Origin: Spirochaetota bacterium
GTDB taxonomy: Bacteria; Spirochaetota; UBA4802; JAFGDQ01
Direction: 5' to 3'
Assembly: GCA_016932015.1 (NCBI GenBank)
Contig: JAFGDQ010000070.1
Span: 62,001-126,000, forward strand
Length of the DNA: 64,000 nucleotides
This document shows positions 47,077 to 56,931 of the stretch, piece after piece. The number at the start of each line of letters is the position of its first letter. Position 1 is the first letter of the stretch. Below the pieces are notes generated by a model. The model was not told the origin of the DNA. It made no database searches and saw only the letters and a list, made by a program, of their open reading frames with translations. The position numbers and the translations under genes were made by a program.

Positions 47077-48849
47077 TTATTCCGCAAATTTCTTTTCGAA
47101 TCTTTCAATAAGATCGCTCATAGGTTCAGAGCTCTTATTTGTTACCATATCCATTAATTCGGCTTCTGTTTTCCTAAACTCTTCAGTATCCATTGCACTT
47201 CCGTTCCAGTCTAGAAATTTCTGCCTTAACTGGTTAAAGAATGAACGCGCTTCATCTTTATCTGAAAGAGCCAGATTTGACATTATTATCAGAAGCAGTT
47301 TATCAAATACATATTTCTGTCTTTCTTTTGAAGTAGACGCGTCAACTTTATCAAAAGCATTCTGCTGAAGATAAACAGAGTCAAGGAATTCACCTTTAAG
47401 ATACTGAATGAAATCCTCATTGCTTGTACCTTCTTCACCGACAACCTTCATCATTTGTGAAACCTCATCGCCTCTGAAAAGAGCGTTTCTGGCAAAGTCC
47501 GCTTTATCGGCGTTAACACTTCCCGCATATTTGCTCCAGCTGTCCAGAGGATGAATCGCAGGATACCTTCTCGCATCGGAACGCTCCCTTGAAAGCCCGT
47601 GAAAAGCGCCGACAACCTTAAGTGTCGCCTGTGTCACCGGTTCCTCGAAGTTACCGCCTGCAGGACTTACCGTACCTCCAATCGTGACCGAACCGATGCT
47701 TCCGTCCATATTCTCGACGATTCCGGCCCTTTCATAAAAAGTAGCAATTACTGATTCAAGATAAGCAGGAAAAGCCTCTTCTCCCGGAATCTCTTCAAGA
47801 CGGCCTGACATCTCTCTCATAGCCTGTGCCCATCTTGATGTAGAATCGGCAAGCAGCAGTACATTAAGGCCCATCTGCCTGTAATATTCAGCAATTGTAA
47901 CAGCAGTATAAACAGAAGCTTCACGTGCAGCAACAGGCATTGAGCTTGTATTACAAATAATAACTGTTCTTTCCATCAGGGATTTTCCGGTTTTCGGGTC
48001 AGTTAATTCCGGGAATTCCCTCAAAGTTTCAACAACTTCACCTGCGCGCTCACCGCAGGCCGCGATTATTACTATATCCACATCCGCATAACGGCTTGTC
48101 AGCTGCTGAAGAACCGTTTTACCGGCTCCGAAAGGGCCCGGAATACAGTAGGTGCCGCCGAGTGCGACAGGAAACAAAGTATCAATGATTCTGATCTGCG
48201 ACACCATGGGGTCGACCGGCTTCAATCTTTCTTTATAAACATCAACAGCTTTCTTAACCGGCCATTCAAAAACCATTGAAACTGGAATGACATTCCCGTC
48301 CTCGTCTTCAAGCTCGGCAATCTGCTGCTTTACAGTATATTCGCCTTTATCAGCTATCGATTTTACTTTATAGGTACTGTATAAATTAAAAGGAACCATT
48401 ACCTTGTGCTCGAAAATACCTTCGGGAACGGTTCCAAGAGTATCACCCCGCCTTACTGTATCGCCTGTTTTTGCCCTGGGAGTAAGTTCCCATTTTTTCT
48501 CACTGGAAATCGAATCAAGATAAACCCCCCTATCAAGAAAAAATCCGCATTTTTCCGCGAGCTGCGGAAGCGGATTCTGCAGTCCGTCGAATATCTGCCT
48601 CAGAAGGCCCGGGCCAAGTGCAACCGAAAGCATATTTCCAGTGAATTCCACCTTATCACCAATACCGACGCCTTTGATTATCTCAAAAACCTGCATATCG
48701 GCTATTTTACCTTTAATCCGGATAACCTCAGATTTTAAACGCTTCTCCTGTAAAACAACATACGCAACCTCGTTCAGCAAAACATCGCCTTCAAATTCTA
48801 CAGATACAAGGTTACCATTAACACCAACAACTTTTCCGGTAGTTGCCAT
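47077..48849 (-). CDS. atpA: V-type ATPase subunit A (catalytic)
   Basis: I move the start to the ATG at 48849 (MATTGKVVG), which has an AGGA site six to seven bases upstream and the normal N-terminus, giving 590 residues. The P-loop is [12 protein letters not shown] near residue 230. The A-specific non-homologous insert and [18 protein letters not shown] are present. It hydrolyses or makes ATP, and the direction in this cell is not decided by sequence. Confidence 0.96.
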   Translation of the reverse strand: MATTGKVVGVNGNLVSVEFEGDVLLNEVAYVVLQEKRLKSEVIRIKGKIADMQVFEIIKGVGIGDKVEFTGNMLSVALGPGLLRQIFDGLQNPLPQLAEKCGFFLDRGVYLDSISSEKKWELTPRAKTGDTVRRGDTLGTVPEGIFEHKVMVPFNLYSTYKVKSIADKGEYTVKQQIAELEDEDGNVIPVSMVFEWPVKKAVDVYKERLKPVDPMVSQIRIIDTLFPVALGGTYCIPGPFGAGKTVLQQLTSRYADVDIVIIAACGERAGEVVETLREFPELTDPKTGKSLMERTVIICNTSSMPVAAREASVYTAVTIAEYYRQMGLNVLLLADSTSRWAQAMREMSGRLEEIPGEEAFPAYLESVIATFYERAGIVENMDGSIGSVTIGGTVSPAGGNFEEPVTQATLKVVGAFHGLSRERSDARRYPAIHPLDSWSKYAGSVNADKADFARNALFRGDEVSQMMKVVGEEGTSNEDFIQYLKGEFLDSVYLQQNAFDKVDASTSKERQKYVFDKLLLIIMSNLALSDKDEARSFFNQLRQKFLDWNGSAMDTEEFRKTEAELMDMVTNKSSEPMSDLIERFEKKFAE

Positions 48850-48913
48850 ATCATTCCTCTCCAATCTTGATCAAAATATCGCTTCAGCGACAATCCATAA
48901 CATTCCTGATTTA

Positions 48914-49462
48914 TTATTTTTCCGGATTCAACTCCGATGAAAAAGTTTCAACGATCTCATTAAATTTCCGGGATCCCTCTTCTTTATTTATTCTTTTTTT
49001 CCGCCAGAGCAGCTGCAGCTTCAAATAATAGACGAACAGTTTTACTTCGTCAAAATAATGCCCTTTCTCAAGCGCATCAAGAAAACTCCATCTTTCTCTG
49101 TTAAGAATGTCCTCAGCATTGAGCGGCGAATCATCTTCAAAAGCGTCATGTATGAATTTATCATCAATGAACAGTTCAGGGTTATTTCTTAAATACTCAT
49201 CGGGTGATTCATTCTTTTTTCCGGCTCTAAGACGCACGAGACTGTTTCTGAGATTTTTCTCCCAGACCAGCCAGTTATTAAGTGTTTTGTTTTTTATTTT
49301 TTTCTTATCGAGGGCATCCAGGACAGCGGATTTGATTATTTTAAAATCTTTTGTCTTCAGGTTTTCGCCGCATATCTGCAGAAAATTATCAATTTCAGGA
49401 AGTTTCTCCAAATCATAGGTCAAATGCGGGAGAGATGCTACGGCAAAATAGTATTGTGACAT
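48914..49462 (-). CDS. DUF2764 protein of the V-ATPase operon
   Basis: A 182-residue helical protein starting MSQYYFAVASLPHL, matching the DUF2764 family that lies between atpE and atpA in Borrelia and other spirochaetes. The operon has no recognisable C/d, F or G subunit gene, so this protein may serve as the missing subunit C-like link (hypothesis). Its start is one base after the atpE stop, with a GGAGAAG site overlapping the end of atpE. Confidence 0.82.
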   Translation of the reverse strand: MSQYYFAVASLPHLTYDLEKLPEIDNFLQICGENLKTKDFKIIKSAVLDALDKKKIKNKTLNNWLVWEKNLRNSLVRLRAGKKNESPDEYLRNNPELFIDDKFIHDAFEDDSPLNAEDILNRERWSFLDALEKGHYFDEVKLFVYYLKLQLLWRKKRINKEEGSRKFNEIVETFSSELNPEK

Positions 49463-49463
49463 T

Positions 49464-50075
49464 CTACTTCTCCGAAACTGCTTTGGTGATTATATCCGCC
49501 AGTACGGGGTTAAGATACTGTACAAGGCTTTCAGCAACTCCTTCATCGGTAAAATCATAATATGACTCACCGTCCTTTTCTGAAATTCTGAAACCTGATT
49601 TTATACCCTGATGAACTTTTATTTCAACCCCACTTTTTAATTCGTCTGACAATTTATTCAGAAGGCTCTTCTCAAGCTTTTTACCGTCCTCCCTGGAAAG
49701 CAGGACATCAATTCCCTTATTTTTAACAGACCATTCCTTTATTATTACAGGAATAAGCTCTGAAATCACATCATCCTTAAGCGCCCCGCTTACTTCTTTT
49801 TTTACAAGAGAGTCAAATATGGAAGTCAGCTTTCCTTTTATAGTCAGAATCAGATCGCGCCCGGCCTGTTTAAGTGCATCTTTACCTGTATTCTCCATCT
49901 GCGCCTGTTCATCTTTTGCTTTCGCGATTATTTCTGAAGCCTCTTTTCTGGCTTTTTCTATTATTTCCGAAGCGCTGGTCTTTGCATCCTCAATAATACG
50001 GCCGGCTTTTTCTTCAGCTTCACCTACACCTTCCTTCCTGATCTTTTCAATAAGTTCCTTAAGTTGTATGTCCAT
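49464..50075 (-). CDS. atpE: V-type ATPase subunit E (peripheral stalk)
   Basis: A 203-residue protein with a long N-terminal helix rich in Glu, Lys and Ala (EAEEKAGRIIEDAKTSASEI) and a compact C-terminal domain, as in the E stator subunit. It is the first gene of E-DUF2764-A-B-D-I-K, and an AGAGG site precedes the ATG. No subunit G/H partner is seen, although E normally pairs with one. Confidence 0.9.
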   Translation of the reverse strand: MDIQLKELIEKIRKEGVGEAEEKAGRIIEDAKTSASEIIEKARKEASEIIAKAKDEQAQMENTGKDALKQAGRDLILTIKGKLTSIFDSLVKKEVSGALKDDVISELIPVIIKEWSVKNKGIDVLLSREDGKKLEKSLLNKLSDELKSGVEIKVHQGIKSGFRISEKDGESYYDFTDEGVAESLVQYLNPVLADIITKAVSEK

Positions 50076-50767
50076 TATAAACCTCTTTTAATTTTTAGAT
50101 AAAAATGCGGGATAAGTTAGAATAAAAATAATTATCTGAATTGCATATACACATATATAAGGATAATAGTTATTAAAAATTCTTTTTATATTATTTATTT
50201 TAAATTAAAACCGGCGAAACATGTCAATTATTCTATAAAATAGCAGACAGATTTCAACAAAAACAAAACAATCTGAAAAGATAATTATTTTTTTACAGTC
50301 GCCGGGCTGAAGTGCTTACTTTTACTAAAAATATTATTTGCAGTTAATTAACATCTGTGCTACACTTACGATTAGATCATATATATAATATAAGGTCAAC
50401 AACTTTCACGTAAAATATTCTGTTTATTTTACAGAAATTCTGAAAAATAATTAATATTTAATTGACTGAAAATCCATGCTTGTACATCAATGGTTTATTG
50501 CTTTAATAAAGCATTTAAAATAATAAAAGTTTGTGTACTTTCTATATCTATGCTGGTTCTTCGAAATAAGTATCACAACATTATCAGGTCCTCTATCACT
50601 ACAATACTCTTACAGGGAAGAATTATATCTTCGAACTCATCAAGACAGGATTATGCATACCTTTTTTAACATTCATAGAAACCGGAAACAATAAAACAGG
50701 GAATTATATATTTAATATTTATCCAATATAATTTAATTTTAAAATTTTATTCTTAGGAACAAAAATA
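50076..50767. promoter_or_regulatory. Long divergent intergenic region between atpE and the hydrogenase
   Basis: Almost 700 non-coding, AT-rich bases, the longest gap in the window. It must carry promoters for both the V-ATPase operon and the hydrogenase. A TTAGGAA ribosome site precedes 50768. I found no convincing hexamer pair, riboswitch, tRNA or coding frame. The slightly more GC-rich stretch 50535-50690 has no codon structure I can support. Confidence 0.35.
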
Positions 50768-53700
50768 ATGAATAGCTCTCAATTATTTAGCAGACGGATT
50801 AAAGTTACGGTTAATGGCCGCGAGATTGAGGTTTTCGATGGTCTCACAATACTGCAGGCTTTAATTCAGGAAGGTATACACATACCGCATTTATGCTACG
50901 ACATCCGCCTTGAACGCGCGAACGGCAACTGCGGTCTTTGTGAAGTGGAGCTCGAAGACGACGGAAGAAGCGTTAAAAGCTGCCAGACCCCCATAAAGGA
51001 GGGCATGAAAATTATCACTACAAGCCCGCGCCTTGAGGCATACCGCAAAATTCGTCTTGAGCAGTTACTTAGCGACCACAATGCGGACTGTACGGCTCCA
51101 TGCGTGATGACATGTCCGGCTCACATTGATGTTCAGTCATATGTTATGCAGGTTGAAGCGGGCGATTTTGGTGCGGCCCTTCGTATTATAAAAAATAAAA
51201 ATCCGTTTCCGATCGCCTGCGGCAGGGTCTGTCCTCATCCCTGTGAAGCTCAGTGCAGACGCAACCTTGTTGATGAACCGGTTGCAATTAACCATTTAAA
51301 ACGTTTTGTTGCCGACTGGGATATGAGCAGAGAAGCGGCCTTTCTTCCGTATAAAGAAGCACCTACAGGTAAAAAAATCGCAGTTATAGGCGCGGGCCCG
51401 TCAGGACTTTCCGCAGCATATTACAGCGCGATAAAAGGACATGACGTAACGGTTTTTGAAAGGCATTCAGATCCGGGCGGAATGATGCGCTACGGAATTC
51501 CGGAATACCGTCTTCCGAAAGCGGATCTGGACAGGGAAATCGGTGTCATTAAAAAATTAGGAGTAAAGATAATATGTGAAAAAGCTCTTGGAGTTAATAT
51601 CAGACTCGAAGATTTACATAATGATTTCGATGCAGTGTATCTTGCAATAGGTTCATGGCGCGCTACACCGCTTCAGATAGAAGGCGAACACCTTGAAGGC
51701 GTACAGCTTGGCATCAACTTCCTTGAAGATGTAGCCACAGGCAAAGAAATGCAGCTTGGTGAAAAAGTGATTGTTCTCGGCGGTGGAAATACAGCCATAG
51801 ACTGTGCACGTACCGCTATTCGCAAAGGCGCTAAAGACGTAAAAATCGTGTATCGCCGTACAGTTGATGAAATGCCTGCGGAGCCTTATGAAGTAGAAGA
51901 AGCCATTCACGAAGGAATTGAAATGGTCATTCTGACAGCACAGGTCAAGATTACTTCAGAAGACGGAAAGAAACAGCTGCACTGCATAAAAATGAAACTC
52001 GGCGAACTTGACCGTTCAGGCCGCCGCCGTCCTGAGCCGATCGAAGGCAGTGAATTTACAATGGAAGCTGACACAATTATCGGGGCGATAGGCCAGAGTA
52101 CAAATACCCAGTTCCTGTATAATGACCTCCCCGTCAAACTTAACAAATGGGGCGATATTGAAATCAAAGGCGAAACTATGCAGACTTCAATTGATAAAAT
52201 CTTCTCAGGAGGAGACTGCGTTACAGGACCTGCAACAGTTGTTCAGGCCGTAGGAGCCGGACGCCGAGCTGCTGAAGCTATTCACAGTTATCTTACTATG
52301 GGTTACGTAAAAGAAGAAAAAGCGGAATACAACTGCAGCAGAGGAACACTGGAAGACCTGCCGCGCTGGGAATTTGAAGAAATGCCCAAAATCCCCAGAG
52401 CCAAGATGCCTGCACTTTCCGCAGAAGAAAGAATTGCTGATTTCCGTGAAGTTGAAACAGGCCTTTCAGAGGAAGCAGCAAAAAAGGAAGCAAGCCGCTG
52501 CCTGCGCTGCGGATGCAGTGCAAGATATGACTGCGATTTGAAAAAAGAAGCTACTGCTCATAATATTGAATTTAAAGAGCCTGTACATATACGTCCTTTC
52601 TTCCCGCAGGCGGACGACCATCCTTTTATTGTACGTAATCATAATAAATGTATTTCATGCGGCAGATGCATAGCAGCCTGTGCTGAAATTACAGGTCCTG
52701 ACGTACTCTCCTATTATTTGAGGAACGGAAAAATGCTTGTAGGCACAAGAACAGGAAAACCGTTAAACGAAACAGATTGCGTGAGCTGCGGCCATTGCGT
52801 AAACGCCTGCCCGTGCGGAGCGCTTGATTACAGAAGAGAAAGATGGAAAGTATTCGGTGCAATCCGCGATCCGAAGAAAACCGTTGTCGGTTTTGTTGCT
52901 CCAGCTGTAAGAAGCGTTATCTCATCGCATTACGGCCTTCCGTTCAATGAAGCTTCGCCTTTCATTGCGGGTCTTTTAAAACATCTCGGATTTTCAAAAG
53001 TCTTCGACTTTACTTTCGCAGCAGACCTTACTATTGTTGAAGAAACATCAGAATTCCTGAAAAGAGTCGAAGAAAAGGGAGTCCTGCCACAGTTTACATC
53101 ATGCTGTCCGGGCTGGGTTAACTTTATTGAGCGCCGTTATCCGGAACTGATCCCTCATCTCTCTTCCTGTAAATCTCCGCAGCAGATGATGGGTGCTACT
53201 GTTAAAAATCACTTTGCAGAATGGTCCGGAATCCCCAAAGAAGATCTCGTGGTAGTTTCAATTGTTCCGTGCCTCGCGAAAAAATCCGAAGCAGCACGCG
53301 AAGAATTTGCTCCCGAAGGAATCAGGGATGTGGATTGCGTCCTTACTACAAGCGAACTTATTGAAATGGTTGATATTGCATATGTTAATATCAATGAAGT
53401 AAAACCATCGGAATTCGATGCCCCATACAAAAACGTTACAGGAGCCGGTATTCTTTTCGGCGCATCCGGAGGTGTTGCTGAAGCAGCTCTCCGTATGGCA
53501 GCAGAGAAACTGACCGGAGAAATAAGACCGGAACCTCTTGAATTTGAAGAAATCAGGGGATTCGACGGAATAAAGGAAGCCAAAGTTGATATAAACGGCC
53601 AGATCGTTCGCGTTGCAGTTATAAGCGGCCTTCATAACGCTGAAAAGGTAATAGACAGAATAAAGGAAGGAACAGACGTAGGATATGACCTGATTGAAGT

Positions 53701-54223
53701 CATGACATGCCCCGGCGGGTGCATCAGCGGTGCGGGCCATCCTGTTCCGGAAAAAATAGACAGCCTTGAAAAACGGCAGGAAGTACTTGTTAATATAGAT
53801 AAAACATCCGAATACAGAAAATCCCAGGAAAATCCGGACATAATCAAACTCTACAAAGATTACTATGGAGAAGCTAATTCTGAAAAAGCTCATAAGCTTC
53901 TTCATACACATTATACATCCAGAAAAACCAAGATTGTCGCAAGACGCAAGATGGTTGATTCTGTATTTAAAACCCAGAGTATTGAAGTCTGTACTTGCGA
54001 CAAATGCAAAGAGCTTGGTTCAAGAGATTTCTGCATTTCACTGTATCAAAAGCTTGAGGAGCTGAGACTGACCGACGGTATGATAATTAAACCGTTTCAT
54101 CAAAGCGAATCTCATCCGGGCGAAGGAATTTACATCAAAGTCAACGGAACACAGGTAAACGAATCGGAATTAAACAGCTTTCTCAAACTGTCTAAACCGG
54201 TAGAAATGGAGCCGTTTGCATAG
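50768..54223 (+). CDS. Single-chain [FeFe] hydrogenase fused to a GltD-like flavin module
   Basis: An 1151-residue fusion. Residues 10-85 form a [2Fe-2S] ferredoxin domain with Cys 43, 55, 58 and 72. A Cys-rich linker (SDHNADCTAPC) leads to a GltD/DPD-type domain (Fer4_20, then FAD GAGPSGLSAAY near 208 and NAD(P) GGGNTAID near 340). Two [4Fe-4S] motifs follow (CISCGRCIAAC and CVSCGHCVNAC, 629-680). The H-cluster domain has TSCCPGW, VPCLAKKSE (Val for the usual Met) and MTCPGGCISGAGHP. A small-subunit-like segment and a CTCDKC tail end it. It resembles the glutamate-synthase-linked [FeFe] group (HydDB A2) and probably couples H2 with NAD(P)H. Maturase genes follow. Confidence 0.93.
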   Translation: MNSSQLFSRRIKVTVNGREIEVFDGLTILQALIQEGIHIPHLCYDIRLERANGNCGLCEVELEDDGRSVKSCQTPIKEGMKIITTSPRLEAYRKIRLEQLLSDHNADCTAPCVMTCPAHIDVQSYVMQVEAGDFGAALRIIKNKNPFPIACGRVCPHPCEAQCRRNLVDEPVAINHLKRFVADWDMSREAAFLPYKEAPTGKKIAVIGAGPSGLSAAYYSAIKGHDVTVFERHSDPGGMMRYGIPEYRLPKADLDREIGVIKKLGVKIICEKALGVNIRLEDLHNDFDAVYLAIGSWRATPLQIEGEHLEGVQLGINFLEDVATGKEMQLGEKVIVLGGGNTAIDCARTAIRKGAKDVKIVYRRTVDEMPAEPYEVEEAIHEGIEMVILTAQVKITSEDGKKQLHCIKMKLGELDRSGRRRPEPIEGSEFTMEADTIIGAIGQSTNTQFLYNDLPVKLNKWGDIEIKGETMQTSIDKIFSGGDCVTGPATVVQAVGAGRRAAEAIHSYLTMGYVKEEKAEYNCSRGTLEDLPRWEFEEMPKIPRAKMPALSAEERIADFREVETGLSEEAAKKEASRCLRCGCSARYDCDLKKEATAHNIEFKEPVHIRPFFPQADDHPFIVRNHNKCISCGRCIAACAEITGPDVLSYYLRNGKMLVGTRTGKPLNETDCVSCGHCVNACPCGALDYRRERWKVFGAIRDPKKTVVGFVAPAVRSVISSHYGLPFNEASPFIAGLLKHLGFSKVFDFTFAADLTIVEETSEFLKRVEEKGVLPQFTSCCPGWVNFIERRYPELIPHLSSCKSPQQMMGATVKNHFAEWSGIPKEDLVVVSIVPCLAKKSEAAREEFAPEGIRDVDCVLTTSELIEMVDIAYVNINEVKPSEFDAPYKNVTGAGILFGASGGVAEAALRMAAEKLTGEIRPEPLEFEEIRGFDGIKEAKVDINGQIVRVAVISGLHNAEKVIDRIKEGTDVGYDLIEVMTCPGGCISGAGHPVPEKIDSLEKRQEVLVNIDKTSEYRKSQENPDIIKLYKDYYGEANSEKAHKLLHTHYTSRKTKIVARRKMVDSVFKTQSIEVCTCDKCKELGSRDFCISLYQKLEELRLTDGMIIKPFHQSESHPGEGIYIKVNGTQVNESELNSFLKLSKPVEMEPFA

Positions 54224-54267
54224 ATTGAATAAAATGCTTTAAATATCTGATATTTACAGATAAAAAG

Positions 54268-54304
54268 GCGAACTATCGGATAATTCGAAGTTCGCTTTTT
54301 TTTT
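54268..54304 (+). terminator. Rho-independent terminator of the hydrogenase gene
   Basis: GCGAACT (54268-54274) pairs with AGTTCGC (54289-54295), followed by a T9 run. It lies about 45 bases after the stop, so most hydrogenase transcripts should end before hydE. Confidence 0.85.
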
Positions 54305-54353
54305 CTGTTTCAGAGATATATTATTTATCGTTCCAAACCTCTGAAACAGAAAA
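54301..54353. repeat. 15-bp perfect inverted repeat
   Basis: TTTTCTGTTTCAGAG (54301-54315) and CTCTGAAACAGAAAA (54339-54353) are exact reverse complements with a 23-base AT-rich loop. It begins within the terminator T-run and lies about 110 bases upstream of hydE. It could be an alternative RNA stem or a regulator-binding site controlling the maturase operon. Confidence 0.6.
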
Positions 54354-54464
54354 TAAAATTGCTATCGGAATCTTTTTTAAATAACTCAAATTGACTGACT
54401 TTTTACTTTATTTTTCACAAATGAGCTGTTAAATAGGTAGGATAATTATTATTGGAAGGTTTAA

Positions 54465-55508
54465 ATGTCATCTTTTTCCAGAACAGACATTATTAAGATG
54501 CTTTCACTTGAGGGCAGGGATAAAGAAAAACTATTCAGAAAAGCGGTAAAGCTGCGGAATAAAGCGGTATCCGATTGCGTCTATCTCCGCGGACTTATTG
54601 AATTTTCCAACATTTGCAGAAATGACTGTCTCTACTGCGGAATACGCAAATCAAACAGAAGCATAAACCGCTACGAATACCTTTCAGACGATATCATAAC
54701 ATGTGTGGATGAAATTGTCGCTAACGGCATAAATTCCATTGTGCTTCAGTCAGGAGAAAGATCGGATGCGTCATTTATCAGAAATCTTGCGGAAATACTT
54801 GAAACGATCAAAACAAAATATCCTGCCATGGTAATCACTCTCTCAGTCGGAGAACAGACCCGGGAAACATACAGAATTTTCCGTAAAGCAGGCGCGGAAC
54901 GCTATCTTCTGCGCATTGAGACATCCAGCAGGGAGCATTACGGGAAACTCCATCCGGGAGAAATGAGTTTCGACAACCGCGTCAGATGCCTGCATGACCT
55001 GCAAGATCTCCAGTATCAGGTGGGAACAGGAGTAATGATAGGTTCTCCTTATCAGACAATGGAAAATCTCGCTGAAGATATACTCTTTTTCAAAAGGATT
55101 GATATTGATATGTGCGGAATGGGCCCGTATATTCCATCTTCCGGTTCACCGCTTGCAGGATTGCCCTATGATAAGGAAAAATCTATTGATCTCGGTCTGA
55201 AAATGATAACCGTATTAAGGCATGTCATGCCGGATATAAATATAGCAGTAACAACAGCCCTGGAAACACTTACACAGGAAGGATGGGAGCTGGGGCTGTT
55301 AGCCGGCGGAAACGTTATAATGCCTCAGTTCTCTCCCCCTCTGACAAGAAAAGAATATATGCTGTATGACAATAAACCGCTTTTCCGGGATGAAAATATT
55401 TCATTGACAGACAGCATAAAAAAAATCGCAATAAAATGCGGCATGAGACTCGCGGCCGGAGACCCGGGCAATTCTGTTCATTTCAAAAAGAAACACGGAG
55501 TTCATTGA
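54465..55508 (+). CDS. hydE: [FeFe] hydrogenase maturase HydE (radical SAM)
   Basis: A 347-residue radical SAM protein with the cluster motif CRNDCLYCG (Cys 51, 55 and 58) within IEFSNICRNDCLYCGIRKS, characteristic of HydE. LQSGER and VGTGVMIGSPYQT are family phrases. It takes part in building the H-cluster's dithiomethylamine-bearing iron subcluster. A GGAAGG site precedes the ATG. Its stop overlaps aspA (ATGA), so the genes are coupled. Confidence 0.95.
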   Translation: MSSFSRTDIIKMLSLEGRDKEKLFRKAVKLRNKAVSDCVYLRGLIEFSNICRNDCLYCGIRKSNRSINRYEYLSDDIITCVDEIVANGINSIVLQSGERSDASFIRNLAEILETIKTKYPAMVITLSVGEQTRETYRIFRKAGAERYLLRIETSSREHYGKLHPGEMSFDNRVRCLHDLQDLQYQVGTGVMIGSPYQTMENLAEDILFFKRIDIDMCGMGPYIPSSGSPLAGLPYDKEKSIDLGLKMITVLRHVMPDINIAVTTALETLTQEGWELGLLAGGNVIMPQFSPPLTRKEYMLYDNKPLFRDENISLTDSIKKIAIKCGMRLAAGDPGNSVHFKKKHGVH

Positions 55509-56917
55509 TGAGTACCGGAACCAGGAAGGAAACGGATTTAATCGGAACTGTTGATCTTGAAGCTGATTTTCCCTTTGGGATACATACCTACAGGGCAATG
55601 AATAATTTTAATTTTTCAGCTGAACATATAAGACCGGAATTGTTTGAAAATGTTATTATAATTAAAAAGTGCGCGGCTGAAGCCAACTGCAGAGCCGGAC
55701 TGATCTCTGACGAAATCAGGAACCTGATTGTAGCAGCCTGCGAAGAAATACTGGAAGATATTGAAAAACATATTCCCCCTATTCACCCTTATCAGGGAGG
55801 AGCAGGAACTTCCACAAATATGGCTGCCAACGAACTAATTGCAAACATTTCATTAAAAAATGCCGGGAAAAATTTCGGAGACTATGATTTCATCAACCCG
55901 CTGAACCATGTAAACCTGAGCCAGTCTACAAATGATGTGTATGCCACTGCAGTGAGAATATCCATACTCAAAGCACTTAAAAGATTCCATGAATCCGTGA
56001 GAGAGCTACTTTCCGCCTTTTTAAAAAAAGAGGAGGAATTCAAAGGAATGCTGAAAACAGGAAGAACAGAACTTCAGGACGCTATGCCTATCTCCCTCGG
56101 GCAGGAATTCGGAGCATATGCCGATTCCCTAGCAAGATTCAGATGGAGAGTCAACAAGGCAATAGACTGGATAAGAGACGTCAATCTTGGCGGTACGGCA
56201 ATAGGCACGGGAATAAATGCGGACAGGACCTATGCTTCAGGCATTATTGAAATACTGAGGCAGGAAATAAAAGAACCTGTTTCCATTGCAAGAAATCTTA
56301 TAGACGCCACGCAGAATGCCGACCAGATTGTGGAAATAATGGGCATACTCAAAACCGGCGCAGTGCAGATTAAAAAAATATGTTTTGATTTAAGGCTTCT
56401 CTCAAGCGGGCCTTCAGCAGGATTTAATGAAATTGAGCTGCCCGCATTACAGGCCGGAAGTTCAATAATGCCCGGGAAAGTAAATCCCGTTATGCTTGAA
56501 GCTGCAGAGCAGATAGCAATTCATATAATATCCGCGGACAATGCGGTAGCGATTGCCGTATCTGAAAGCAATCTTGAACTTGTACAGTTCATGCCTTTCA
56601 TTGTTCACAATGTCCTGACAAGCATTGAACTGTTTACCGGTTTATGCGGCAAATTACCGAATGTAGTATTAAATATTAAGGCAAATAAAAATGTTCTTAT
56701 AAAAAACATTGAAAATTCCTATGCAGTAGCAACGCTTCTTGCACCCAGCATTGGACATGAAAAAATCGCTGAAATCATAAAACAATCAAAAATAAAAGGT
56801 ACCACATTCATTGATGAATTGAGAAGTCTTAACCTGGTCAGCGAAGAAAAGCTGAACAAGCTTCTTTCTCCGGAAATTATGGCGTCTCCGGGCTTACCGG
56901 TACTTGACGAAAACTGA
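55508..56917 (+). CDS. aspA: Aspartate ammonia-lyase
   Basis: The track start at 55436 lies inside hydE. The ATG at 55508 overlaps the hydE stop and gives the usual length (469 residues). Signatures are GGAGTSTNMAANE, LSQSTNDVYATA and GSSIMPGKVNPV of the fumarase/aspartase superfamily. It splits aspartate to fumarate and ammonia. The hydE-aspA-hydF order is known in other anaerobes. Ammonium is an established nitrogen source for the H-cluster bridgehead, so the lyase may feed maturation (inference). Confidence 0.93.
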   Translation: MSTGTRKETDLIGTVDLEADFPFGIHTYRAMNNFNFSAEHIRPELFENVIIIKKCAAEANCRAGLISDEIRNLIVAACEEILEDIEKHIPPIHPYQGGAGTSTNMAANELIANISLKNAGKNFGDYDFINPLNHVNLSQSTNDVYATAVRISILKALKRFHESVRELLSAFLKKEEEFKGMLKTGRTELQDAMPISLGQEFGAYADSLARFRWRVNKAIDWIRDVNLGGTAIGTGINADRTYASGIIEILRQEIKEPVSIARNLIDATQNADQIVEIMGILKTGAVQIKKICFDLRLLSSGPSAGFNEIELPALQAGSSIMPGKVNPVMLEAAEQIAIHIISADNAVAIAVSESNLELVQFMPFIVHNVLTSIELFTGLCGKLPNVVLNIKANKNVLIKNIENSYAVATLLAPSIGHEKIAEIIKQSKIKGTTFIDELRSLNLVSEEKLNKLLSPEIMASPGLPVLDEN

Positions 56918-56931
56918 AGAGGAAGAATAAT

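Noticed and set aside
53258-53911. 217-residue ORF opposite the hydrogenase
   Set aside because: It is a shadow of the H-cluster coding region, Cys- and Phe-rich without any domain.
55436-55507. Longer N-terminus for aspartate ammonia-lyase
   Set aside because: It lies inside hydE, and the ATGA overlap gives the usual start.
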